From Trichobilharzia regenti (lineage: Eukaryota; Platyhelminthes; Trematoda; Strigeidida; Schistosomatidae), in the NCBI GenBank assembly GCA_944472135.2, contig OX235262.1, positions 165,477,509 through 165,541,508 of the forward strand: 64,000 nt of DNA, given 5' to 3'. This document shows positions 46,260-58,200 of the stretch, piece after piece. Position 1 is the stretch's first letter. Every line of letters begins with the position of its first letter. The notes under the pieces are model-generated. The model saw nothing but the letters and a program-made list of their open reading frames with translations, was not told the origin of the DNA and ran no database searches. Made by a program: the position numbers and the translations under genes.

Positions 46260-47200
46260 CAATCAAACAAAATCCCTACAAAAACCAATACTTGATAATA
46301 AAGCATTTGTTTGAAGATGCTAAAATGAGGACCATTTCGCCTAAAGAATGACCAACAGCTGATTTTAAACACGTCGGGAATTTCGATTAGGCTTAGACCA
46401 ACAGCAAACGAATTAGCCTAATGACATATTGGATATTTAATTGCAGTTTTGACCAGTAACTAGGAATAAACAGTAAAGGTGAAGACTATCCGGCAACCTG
46501 TTCGAATCAATATTCCAGTTTTGCAATGATTGATGAGACCCAAACTAATTGGGAGTGATGATTGATGCAGTTTTCATTCCTGAGATTTGTGTTTTCCCAG
46601 GGTTGCATACAAGACTTTCTAATGAGTTTTATCAGTCACGAAGACCAAGTTAAAATCATATTCTGCTGAGCCTGCTTAATATCTCGTAGCTGAAAGCCAC
46701 AATATTGGGTGTCATCTTTTCCCTGTCTACCTATAAATTTGTTCCCATTTCAGTTTGATTTCCAGCTATCACTGCTATTTCAGAGAGGTAACTATGTACG
46801 CATGATACATATCCCAGCCTTAGTGAATAATTTTAGTTTCATTAAGACTGAGCAGCGTTACGGAAATATTAATAATCGAAGCCAAGTAACGTCTTTCTAT
46901 TGTGTGTTTCAAGTGACTATGCTCCGCGGTCATGAAGTAAGACACAAAGGACTGCTACAAAAGTACATACATAGAACTACAGTAACTGAGACACACTTAT
47001 GTGTCCAGACTTTTGATGAAAATATATGGTTGGCATTTAGAAGCAGATAACTAAGTGCATATTTGAGTATGAAAACGAAATATATTTCGAGGAGGCTTGA
47101 TATTACATCCGTTCTTATGCAGAAAGAGTATTGAAGGACAGCCTGCAGTCAAAGTCTAGTAAATGCTTGTGGACTTGTTCAGTATCATCTCAACTGATCG
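46260..47200. other. Intergenic; possible decayed RTE-b 5' part
   Basis: Precedes the RTE-b remnant in the same orientation and could be its endonuclease region, but I found no motif I can defend. The frame 46709-47050 matches nothing known to me. Confidence 0.35.
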
Positions 47201-48900
47201 ATACAAGGGAACTGTTCTAACAGGCTTCCTACAGAAAGCGGAGTGAGACCCGCTGAAATGAAAGTTTACCAGGTCTTTGCAACAACTCTGAGCAGTGGAT
47301 GGTGATGAAAGCGAAAGAAATGGAAAAGACGTCAGCATTTAGGTTGATTGGGGTAAACAGAATGATACGTGAAGCGAAATCGCAGAAGGAAGTAACTTCT
47401 TTCTTCTTTCAAAAAGGACGGTTGGAATAATGGAGAGAACAACTAGACTACATCTGTTCAACAATATATCTCTACTTGAAAGATACCAGTCCTTCAGATG
47501 TAGCTGAGGTTACAAAAACTGTATCTATTCTAAAACGATTCAAAGTAACAAGACCTGCCATTATCAATACATTGATGTCTCAGGATGGTGGTACTAGGTT
47601 ATTGGCTAGATTAATTAAATTATTGTCTAGCATATAAGAATGTTACTTGGTTTCATCACATTGGTATGGATCGTTGATTATCTTATGATAACTGCGTGAA
47701 TCAGATTGACTAGCGCACTATCTAAGATTCTAGATTCCATAATTCCGTGTAGTCTGACTGTGACTGGGCTAAAGCATGCCAGATTGAACTAGGTAGGATT
47801 CAGGCTGGAAAGGGGTACACCAATCTTATCTCCTTCTTTCAACAGGTTCTGGGACATAGGCACACTTACTAGCGTCCAACATTTGGAGCATTTCTCGATT
47901 TTAAAGATATCATTTGACTCCATCGATCTTGGGGTGTTGTGACATTGTAGAGGTAGTGATAAGGAAATGCCTCATGTTAATCAGGGTACTCCGCTCGAAT
48001 CCAAGCATTATTGCAAAAGTTTCGAGACATTGTCTGGAGCGGCAATAACCTTTGCCATCTATCCCAAACAGAGAGTGTCACGGTTACCAGTTAACATGAT
48101 AGAATTAATGATGGATCCGGTTCTTTTTGGTGACTACCTCCTATTATTTTGATCATTCATGGGGGAACGTTTTGTCAGCCTAGATAACACTGACGGCATT
48201 TTCCTTATGAGTGATGACTCTGGCAAAATACAGTGTTTTCAACATCCTGAGTAGTAATCTATGTTTCATATGCTGTTCACTTCCTTAAGATACAAGATGG
48301 TGTCGCAGGATTTCTCTGGATTGACTTTTAGTTTAAGGATAGGTGGTGATGAGGTTTAAGGTATTGTCCATTTCACTTATTAGGGGATTCGCAATAGCCG
48401 TAATGAACTTGTTGTTATGGATACAGTGGGCTCGTGTATCCATCACATAAGTCCACCCTATCGGTCTACATGAGTATGAGACATGATCGGTGAAAGATAA
48501 TAAAAGCATTTTAATCTTAAATTGTAGGTGTCCGCATCCTATTTCTCGTGTTATGTGATATGATATAGAACCCAACACTATGATTTAGAGTAGATTGCTA
48601 AGTAGGAAGGGAAGTCAGACGATCAGGTTTTGAAGATATCTCGACTGAAATGGTTGGGATGTATGTTATGCAAGCCTAACCACGGCCTTTCTCAAAGACT
48701 GATCTCAGACAAAACACGATTGTATGGGAGAAGCATTAGAGTTGGTCAGACGAAAACATAGCACAAATCCTTAAAGTTTTGATTGTTGGTTTGTGGCATG
48801 TAGTGAGGTGTATAGATATCTTGGCTATGACTTTTGTGAGCCTAAAAATTAATGATCAGCGATGGTGCCCATACATTCACACGTTATCATCTAGATTCTG
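47200..48900 (+). mobile_element. RTE-b (SR2-like) LINE relic
   Basis: Plus-strand frames in order: EQWMVMKAKEMEKT (linker, ~47280-47325), VSILKRFKVTRPAI (RT start, ~47525-47565), a GFRPGRGCxDQI-like stretch near 47790-47830, FLDFK / DSIDLGVL-like (altered AAFDSVDREVLW) near 47890-47935, C-terminal GQTKT (~48750) and NDQRWCPYIHTLSS (~48852-48893), the RSQWRRCIHSL end of SR2-type elements. Heavily mutated. Confidence 0.6.
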
Positions 48901-49634
48901 TAAACTACCACTAAACGTGACTCACATGTTCTTTCTCCCCTGTATCTTCGTCCATTGTAAACTCATTACAACTCATTTATCTAATTCCACGTCTTATTCT
49001 TCAGTATAGTGAATTGGGATGCTATACTTTTGTATAAAGTTCAACGATCGTGGGTCAGTCAGTCTCTACAGCTTAGTTGCTTGAAAATAGGTAATTAGAT
49101 ACCTTCCAGATTTCAATGAAGATGCGAGATAGTGAACAGTATGTCTTATTTATCCACATCACCAACTTGTCTATTTGAACATATGCAGCTGTCTTGGTAA
49201 CAAAAGTAGTCAACCTATTCAGTGGTGTCAATTTATACCCTTAAATAGAAGAGGGAGGGGAGACTAACACGTTAGCATTCAACTGAAGTGAAACTCATCA
49301 AAAATGCGTAGATTGTTACTCAAAGAGTTATTTATGAGTCCGTATATTTCTAATGTCTTTGTACAGCAGTATCGGATTCAGATTTACAATTACCATTAGA
49401 AACTAACAGTTTTAGTGATTATAAAGAGGTTATATTGAAATCATTAGTATGAAGTAAGTAATTAAATGATACTTGCTTTTACATTCAATTAAAGTTCGCG
49501 TTCGAATGGATCTTCTACAGAATCAATTCTGTGGGGATTTATCAATCTTTTATCGGAAATTATTATTATTATGTAGTTGGGCATTCAGGTAGCTACACAA
49601 ACCAATTAATGTCCTCTTGTTTATCGAAAAGTGA
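48901..49634. other. Intergenic, nothing recognised
   Basis: May include the 3' UTR of RTE-b. No other feature supported. Confidence 0.35.
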
Positions 49635-50815
49635 AAAGAATGCAAGTCAAATGTCTACCTCAACTTCATTGAGTTTGAAAAGGCCTTCGGTAGCATTGAC
49701 CGAGAAGTAATTTGGAAACTACTTCAGTAGTTTACGGTGTGCCCCAAATTCTTATCCAGCTTATTCAACAGCTAAATGAAAGTGCCACATGTCAGGTGAT
49801 CCACAACGGTACACTCAGCAAACAGCATTTGATGTGAAGTCAGGAGTAGGATAAAGCTGTCTATTATCACCGATAATATTCCAAATTGTGGTGGACTGGA
49901 TTGTATGGCACACTGAAAGTAGGAACTGAGAGAACAGGAATACGTTGGACAGATAGGAAGACTACAAGATCTGGATTTCGCAGATGATATATATATATAT
50001 ATATATATCTAATGTCACACAGACTCGAAGACTTGCAGGCAAAAACCAACAAACTGACAGAAGATGGAGGTAGCAAATACAGCACTCAAGATGAACATAG
50101 AAAAGACGGAGGTGAAAGAGGATAACCAACCGGCAGCAACAATAAACAGCACCAGTCATTATCAACGAGTGAAATTTGAAAAATCCTCGTTTCTCTCACT
50201 TATCTAGCAAACATCCTTTCAACTGCAGGTGACATCACAGATGTACATGTCAAAACTAGAATCGGGAAGGTAAAACAGACATTCATCAGTTCAAAATCAA
50301 TATGGAGATCTTCTGAACTCAGCATATACAACAAAATTCGGGCTTTCAGCACTAGTGTTAATTAACTTCTTCTTTATGGATCAGAGACTAGACACATGCA
50401 ACACCGAAAGTATTTCTGACAGGCTAGTGTGAACTTTTATCAACAGCTGTCTTCTCTGGCTCTATACTGAAGATCAGAACAAAATCAGCAACAAAGAAAT
50501 TTACTGACGAACCGATCAAGAACTAGTTGCTGATTAAATGTCTCCTAGAAAAATGGAGATGGAACAGACATACGTTAAGGAGGCAGTCGGGTGACATCGC
50601 AAGCTTGACATTAATGTCGAGTGGAACCTAAATGGGGAACGGTGAATTGGGCGTGGTTCGTGATATATATAGGAGATCTTGTAAGGAGAAGATGCGGGTT
50701 TATGTGCAATCATGGCACCAGTTGAAGATGACTGTAGAGAATATGACACAGTGAAGATTTTTGTTGAAGCCCTATGTTGCATTCGGAACCAAAGGGAATA
50801 ATAATAATAATAATA
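49635..50815 (+). mobile_element. RTE-a LINE, RT to 3' end
   Basis: Begins at the FEKAFDS motif region (aaggccttcggtagcattgac), RQGC box damaged, FADD region at ~49975 interrupted by a TA microsatellite, then post-RT region, C-terminus (GDIAS, GVVRDIYRRSCKEK-like) and a TAA tail at 50797-50815. Confidence 0.8.
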
Positions 50816-51544
50816 AAACTTAGTATGGGTTCAAGAATTCTTGCAATATACCACAAACTAATTCACACCAAGCAAGGTGTCTAGAATTAGCAGAATCATA
50901 GAAAGCTTACAAATGACGATTAGCTTACTTGACAGCTAACATTATAATGAGATAGAGTACTATTAAAATCCAGCAGGATATAGGCATTAAAATTATTGTC
51001 TACTAAGTTCACCTTTGTTTTTAGTGAGACAACGACAAATAGTCGATTTCGATCATGTTAATAAATAAACCATACATTCTGAAACAGACAGGTATAATCG
51101 CTTTCATTCATAATGATGCAATTTAAAGTCAACTCAGCTTCACTAGAAATGTAGAAAGAAATTTGACAGTAGTTAGCTGTGAAACCTAAGACTAACATTC
51201 CATACCCCTTAGTGCTTATGGACAGAAATTATTTCGTTGTTCCGCAAAGGTTTAAACTCAACACCAAACACTTAATATTTACAGCATTATACTAAAGCTT
51301 TCCAAGTTCTTTTGAAGGTCGGAGCCTAAATACTGATGCGAATAATTGGCTCATTACAATTATGTAATGGGTAACGATTTCGTGTGAAACAAAAATATGC
51401 ACTACGACGGGATTTGAACCCGTGGACTTTGAACCACTAGTTCGTTCTCATTGTTATGTGAATAAATGATGATTGCCCGTCTATCACCACAGTTTCCTTA
51501 TATCAAACTGTTCGTATCAAACTAGTCTAATTTGCATACTGCTA
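50816..51544. other. Intergenic, small tRNA-like piece
   Basis: At 51405-51450 the minus strand has gggttcaaatcccgtcgtag, like the T-arm and acceptor end of a tRNA or a SINE. No matching 5' half found. Otherwise nothing. Confidence 0.4.
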
Positions 51545-51804
51545 CGGGCCTAATAATTTTCACCTGGAGATGTTATCCCTAGGTCCCAAATTTAGTGACT
51601 ATAATCCTAAAGTTAACCAATTAGACACTGACATACAGTTTGCAAATTTATATTCTCAAATGTCAGACCTTACCCCATCATCGGATGATGAACGAACTAG
51701 GTTCAATACGACACTAGTTGACAGCTGCCAACAATACAAAAATAATAGACATTGAGTAAATAGTCTGTTAACTAAGCAACACAGAGAAGCTCTAAGAGAA
51801 CTAA

Positions 51805-52156
51805 TGTGGTGAGAGCAGGCTGCTAGCCGATTGGTTGGCACTAATCTACGTTAATGTCTAGGTCACTAATATGGGCCCTGAGAAAATATGAACAAGGCTG
51901 TTTCAACAACCAATCACAGCAAACTTAAACGTGGACAAATATGATTCGCAGATAGATGGCTCTACTTTCCGAGAAATATCGAAAACAACCAATCATAAGA
52001 CTGTGTTTGTCTGCTTAACTTCCGAGAAACAACCAATCAGAAGACTGCCTTTTTCTGCTTGCATAAGCCTTATTAATGCACATAAAATATATATAAATAC
52101 GTGTTGATTTTCGTAATAAAACGATCTGTTGCCAGCCCTTGTCTTCTGTTGTTACA
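51805..52156 (+). mobile_element. Solo LTR, copy 4, with CTAA target duplication
   Basis: 352 bp, TGTGGTGAGAG...TTGTTACA, flanked by CTAA at 51801-51804 and 52157-52160. Contains tataaata and, about 55 bp before the end, aataaaacg: promoter- and polyA-like signals that set its orientation. The PLE frame is in register on both sides. Confidence 0.85.
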
Positions 52157-52270
52157 CTAAGAAGTAACGATAGATTAATTATTAGCAAGCCGGATAAAGG
52201 TGACGGCATAGTTTTACTAGACAAAAGCGATTATGTTGAGAAAATGGAACGTATTTTTAGTGATCGAACT

Positions 52271-52462
52271 TGATATATATATATCCATATAATATGTGTG
52301 TTTGTTTGACAGTCTGTTCTTGGTGATATATATCCATATAATATGTGTGTTTGTTTGACAGTCTGTTCTTGGTGATATATATCCATATAATATGTGTGTT
52401 TGTTTGACAGTCTGTTCTTGGTGATATATATCCATATAATATGTGTGTTTGTTTGACAGTCT
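52271..52462. repeat. 49-bp minisatellite, about four units
   Basis: Units start near 52271 (longer first unit), 52325, 52374 and 52423, containing ccatataatatgtgtgtttg and ttgacagtctgttcttggt. Nearly identical, so recently expanded. Lies in an insert within the PLE. Confidence 0.9.
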
Positions 52463-52740
52463 GATATATTTTGCTATGTATATATGGATCGGTATTCCAT
52501 TATAATTAGCCAATCATGTTAAGACTGTCTATTGATTTGTTCATTTTGAATATTCACTCACACACCTGTTCGGACATTCTTATATATATTTTGCTCTCAC
52601 ACTCTTGTGTGACTTGGATTCTCCTGGTGTTTTGGAAAATAGAAGTATCATCGCAAACCTAGTGGTCTTCTGATTTCCGTCTTTCTTACGTCAGGACTAT
52701 TAAATTCTCAACCAGTACATAACGATAATTTGGCGACGAG
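52463..52740 (+). other. Possible LTR end with primer-binding-like site
   Basis: Non-PLE sequence ending ataatttggcgacgag (~52724-52739), which resembles the start of the primer-binding/leader region of LTR retrotransposons. Could be a fragment of a different LTR element carrying the minisatellite. Termini not defined. Confidence 0.4.
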
Positions 52741-54270
52741 TACATAATAAAACTAAATTCTAATCTCTTGTTGTTTCCAAAGACCTCAGTGTAAGAGAGG
52801 AGAAACTAATGACGGACTCCTCAAAAAACTGAACGTAAAAGAAGTATTATCATCAGCTATGTGTGAGTCTATCAAACCAACGGGCACCAACACTGTGTCT
52901 TTACGGTCTACCCAAATTTCGCAAACTGGATCTTCCTCTTCGCCCAGTTCCAAACATGTATAACTCTCCAGCAAAGTGATTAGTGAAGATTCTGGGACCT
53001 TCGCACGAAGAAATTGTATGGCATACAATTAGTTATTTCTCCGACTTCATTTCCAAAATATCCGAAACTAATGTGAGGTATAAACGCATGTTATCTATGG
53101 ATGTATCATCTCTATTCACTAACATACCGCTTATGGAAACAGTAGATTACATTTGTCAAGAAATCACCAAAAGGCAATTGGAATTAGGAATTCCCTTGTG
53201 TAGCCTCAAAGAATTACTTCTCAAATGTACAATGAATGTTCACTTTGTCTTCAATAATTCCTACTACCGACAGGTAGATGGAATAGCTATAAGTTCACCA
53301 TTAGGCCTTATGTTACCTAACTTTTTTCTCGCAAAACTTGAAAACGGGAAAGTGAAAGACATCATCAAGGAGTTTGATATGCATTACCGATATGTCGATG
53401 ATACATGTATCTTAGCTGATGAGAATGTTAACATAGACGAATTGTTGCTGAAGTTCAACAGCGTTCACCCTTGCTCACCCTTACTTGTGAAGAGCATCAG
53501 GAGAATAAACTACATTTTCTGGATGTCTTGCTAAGTAGGCGAGAAGATGGGTCACTTGGAGAAGCGTGTATAGAAAAAGCACATTCACAGGACAATACAC
53601 ACACTTCCTTAGTTACGTGCCCATTAAATATAAAAGAAATGTTGTAAAATCTCTCGCGAGCAGAGCAAGAAAGATACATACAGATGACCTCTCACAAAAG
53701 GAATTTGAATATATTCACGATTCCTTGACGGAGATGGGGTATCCGAGTAGTTTAATAAAGAAACATATGAAAACATCGGAGAAAAAACCTGAAACTCTGA
53801 CTGCAAGTAAAAAGCCTCTATTTATTAAGTTGCAATTTAATGGTGACTAATCAAGTGAGACTTTATTCCAAAGACTTTCAAGGAGTATACGAAGAACACT
53901 TTACGCAGCACACCTATGTTTGTCATTCTCTAGTCGACGAATGATTGGGACGCAAACAAAGGATAAGCTAGATGGCTTTGCCACATCTATGTGCATTTAT
54001 CAATTCAGCTGCACCTGTGGTGACAGTTATGTTGGGCGTAATACTAGACAGCCTAGACAACGTGTTAGTGAACATCTCCCATCGTGATTTGGCAAAGGAC
54101 AGGCAAAAGCAATCTGTATCTCAATTTTGTCACATTTAATTGATAGGGGTCATGTAGTCGAGAAAACGAGAGCTTTCAAAGTAGTTCGTCGTATCCCACT
54201 GAATCTCTCTAATAGACTTCGTATTCGCCTACTGCACACAGCTGATTATTTATTATTACTGTGATTACTA

Positions 54271-55128
54271 CTATTATGACTAATTGCACAATTAATATTC
54301 ACCATCGTATTATCCTGTAGACAAAACACCATAAATGGTTCATATTTGAATTTTTATTTATAAACTTATATATATATATATATATATATTAGAGTTAAAC
54401 CTGATGAGATCTAATTGAAAAAAATATTTTTCGCTTAAATGTGTTGTTTTAAGTTATACTGTTATGTGACATTCAATGAACAAAACTATTGGGATAAAAA
54501 TGACAAAAATTACAGAAATTCAATGTGTTATGTTCGTTGGGAATTGATGAGTAACACTAATATGGTGTTGTGATGTTTCTCAGGACCACAGCATTGCATG
54601 CCAACAAGTTAATGAGAGTAAACCAACAGGCGGCAGACTCGCATGTGACCAGCTTGTCATCAAGTCATCATTAGTAAGAAAACCTCCAAAGGCCCATAAC
54701 CTTATTTGTCAGTTTCTGTCAACTTGCAACAAGGTACTACTCGCATTCTATGATATCCAAACGAGATGAACACAAGGTGTAACGGGGTACTGAGATATTT
54801 CGCACATTCTATTTTAGGATGTATAAACATGGGTAGTAGGGTTCAGCTATTCACAGCCTTTATTCTGATATAGAAATCATAAACATAATGAGAATATTTA
54901 CCAAATAAGCAGTAAATAGTAACAAATTCTGGTGAAATTTAGCTAAGCTATCCAAAAAATGAAGATAAAAGGTACATATTACTCAGCACTTTACATTAGA
55001 GTCAAAAAGCGTAGTCACCGTTCGTATTTTTAACAAATTAGATGAATTATAAAGATATACTCCAAGGAAAAAAAATTAACAAAATTAAGAATAGAAAAAA
55101 GTAATTTCTACAAGTTATATAAATTTTT
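54271..55128. other. Intergenic, TA microsatellite
   Basis: TA run at ~54368-54389. Should contain the 3' UTR of gene 2 just below 55129. Nothing else recognised. Confidence 0.4.
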
Positions 55129-55223
55129 TCAATTAATCACTGAGGTTCCATCTTCATTAACTCTGGAATTCAACGCTACAGCACCAAGCATTGGACAATA
55201 GGCACCTTGGCAAATCGACTGAT
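55129..55223 (-). CDS. Gene 2 last exon
   Basis: Acceptor tgttttag. Completes a Tyr codon, then QSICQGAYCPMLGAVALNSR and a short tail, TGA. The same two-Cys tail position is common at the end of lachesins. Confidence 0.75.
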
Positions 55224-58200
55224 CTAAAACAAAAAGAGTAGAGATTGAAATGGGTGTTGTGATTATTTGAGATTTCCTTGGATTCTTTTAATTTAGAAAG
55301 TCTCTTGAAAAGCAGTTACCTCTGGAAACTTTACGTCAAATATATTGATTTCTTCCAACAGAAGAATGCCATTATTTCTATTTAGACTAGGGAAATTATT
55401 CATGGAATTGATTTGTAGACACTAAGTGATAAGATCAGGTTGATAAGTCTTCAATGAGAAACTATGCAACTCAGTTTGAAACGACCGTTTAGCCTGAAAC
55501 GAGAGTTTACACCATAGCGGCTTATTACGCTAAAAGTGATGCGGAGTTCCATGACGCAAGTTAAGTCATGAAAATACGGTTGACTTATAAAGGGTCAAAA
55601 GTCTTACAAACAGATATTGTCAAGTATGGCAGGTTGGATCTTAATTTACTAAAACGTTTTGTAGTAATTACGAAGGAGGCAGTTGGCTTTAGTCGTACCG
55701 CTGTTGTACATTGACAACATATTGCATGGAATATCTGGAACCCTAGGTAAGAGTCTTAACAAAGCAGGAATTAGAGTGGCATTTAAACCTACATACTCAT
55801 TCAGGGACAAGCTTTGTAGGTTAAAGGACCCTATTGACCCAATCAGGCGAACTGATATGATATACAAAATACCTTGTAATGATGGTGAGGTCCACCACAT
55901 AAGTGAAACCGGTAAATAGGGGGTATTCACATCATCAGAATGTAAGAATTTAGGTAATGTTAAAGTGACTGATCCCGTGAAGATAAGTAATTTAGATTGC
56001 ACTGCACACATTAAGAGAGTTACAATTCTACAAGAGTCATCGAATCTATACCCAACATATAGAATAGCGATAACTCATCACTAATACCAAAGATATGAAA
56101 AATATTACTAGCGATCAAGTAGAGAGACAAGAAATAGTGGAATTATTTAAATGAAGTCGGGAAGTTTTGTAAGTACCTTGATATGATTATGAGTAATAAA
56201 TTGTCCTCAAAATGTCACCAGTAAATAATACTGTATAACACTGTAAGACTTTGTTAAATAAATTTACTCTATGGCGGAATTATACTCTCTCCCAGTGTGT
56301 CCAAGTTCAGTTCTTATATCTACGCCCTTTTAACTTTGAAGGATGTTAAACGTCATTGTCTTCTGCGCAATCTTGAAGGAAATTATAATATTCATTAAAT
56401 ACTGTATAAGGATAAAAAAAATTCTGTTGGACTAATATGAAGATCAGCTCTTCAACAACTGATATTCCACCTCCACGAGCTGTACCTTCGGCAGATGAAA
56501 GTCGAATGATGCAGGCAACGCCATTCTTAATAACTTAGTCACTTAGTGTACCTCAGATATATTTTTACAAAAAAGAAACAGGATTTTTTAGCCGAGGACA
56601 TTGGCTAGCGGTCGCACTATGTCACGAATTGGCAGAAGTTAGAATTTATGGGCTAGCCATTGTATCGGATCTCAGTGGCTGAATGGCCTACGAGCTCACT
56701 CGCCTTGTAACCAGAAGGTCCTGGATTCGGACCCTGGCAGTGGGTGTGTACTTATGAAGAGTCCCGAATTGGGACGAAACATCTGTCCAGTTTAAGCAAG
56801 CAGATACGTATATTCGGTAAATTCTCGTCAAGCCTTACAATTAAATAACAAAATATCAGTCACAGACATTTGAAACAACACCGACCAAATAGAATCAGGT
56901 AGAATTTAATTCGAATAATCATAACAATAAATTGTGAAACTAAGATTAAAATATCCAACTACACCACAGTACAAATAAAAATAATGTTTACAGCTATGCA
57001 GTGTCACCCAGATAACTATTTTATTCTGAAGTTGTGGGCTGTGCGAGGAAGAAGGATTGGACAAACTATCTCTGAGAGCGAAAATTAAGCGCTGGAAATT
57101 TTTAGGGCGACCCCCCACCCCCCCCACTCCCACCATCAGCTATGCTTAGCAGTCGAAGGCGTACAAACTTAGGGAATTGAAGTAGCACATTGCATAGAAT
57201 TGTAAAGGCTGAATATTCATTAATCTTATCATCCGTATCCACAAGGTGTACACCAATCTGGAACTCCTGACTGACTTTATGACTGCTGGCTTCACCTAAC
57301 CACGTTGGATAATGCTTTGTCAATGATTTTAGGGACTAGCATGACATTATACACTTACACTCAATATATGGAGATATTGATTCGCAGAAGGATGTTTAAA
57401 TAGCCAGTGGGAATCGACCTTTTAGGCTTCACAATAATACTAATTCACAATTTTTTTCACAGTAAAAATTAAACTCTAAGTCTTTAAACTACTAATTGTT
57501 ACAATCTCAGGCAATTTGTTAGATGAATAATAATCATAACAATGGTATGGTATAGGTAAATTTTGTTTATTGAACTTACAAAATAGATTAAGTACAACAA
57601 AATTTGAACCATATTTGTTTTCAGCTCGACAAGAGTAATTACCATAGTCACCCACTCGAACATTACGAATAAGCAGGGTAGAAAAGACATCAGTTATCTA
57701 AAATGAATAGAATTCCATGAGAAATTAGGTGAAAAAATATAGGTAACAATTTCTGATACACATCAATACTATATCAGTTCAAATTTAGTACATTCTATTT
57801 CATTTATGCCTGTAGAATATACTGGTATACTTCAAAATTAACTGATTGGTGCATATTTAGTCAATGATTATTCATATCTTAGAAAAACAACCAGTCCCAT
57901 CCATAACATCTACTTCGCGATCTGTGAAAGAATGCTCATCTGAGAAACATGTCGACCTCACAGTTTCATAGGGATTTCTGAAAAGAGAGCATATTAGCCA
58001 GTGTCTCATTATTACCTATTATTATTCCTTTTGGTTCCCAATGGAATATAGGGCTCCAACAGAACATCTCCACTTTGTCCTGTTACCCGCATTCCCTGTC
58101 CCCACGATTGACTATAGACTCTCATCTCCTCCTCCGCCTTCTCACACGATCTCTTCCATGTCACCTTCAAAAACAACCCTGACTAGCTGTTTCTCACTTG

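Larger units (their letters stand above)
51545..54270 (+). mobile_element. Penelope-like element, near full length, with nested inserts
   Basis: In order: N-terminal region (LSLGPKFSDYNPKVNQLD, LTPSSDDERTRFNTTLVD); a solo LTR (51805-52156); RLIISKPDKGDGIVLLDKSD (the KPDKG motif before PLE RTs); an insert with a 49-bp minisatellite (~52271-52735); RT (52776-53534: LYGLPKF-like, RMLSMDVSSLFTNIPLMET, VDGIAISSPLG, MHYRYVDDTCILADE, the catalytic YVDD intact); a connector (IKKHM); and the GIY-YIG nuclease (~53985-54085: YQFSCTCGDSYVGRN, RVSEHLPS). Several frameshifts and stops make it inactive. Confidence 0.85.

Noticed and set aside
46709..47050. 113-residue open frame between the two genes
   Set aside because: No recognisable motif; more likely part of the decayed RTE-b element or chance.
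52271..52462. CRISPR-like spacing in the 49-bp tandem array
   Set aside because: Units are contiguous and nearly identical with no unique spacers, and the genome is eukaryotic.
52217..52513. 98-residue minus-strand open frame with repeated peptide
   Set aside because: It is the translation of the 49-bp minisatellite; the unit length is not a multiple of three and all frames stay open by chance.
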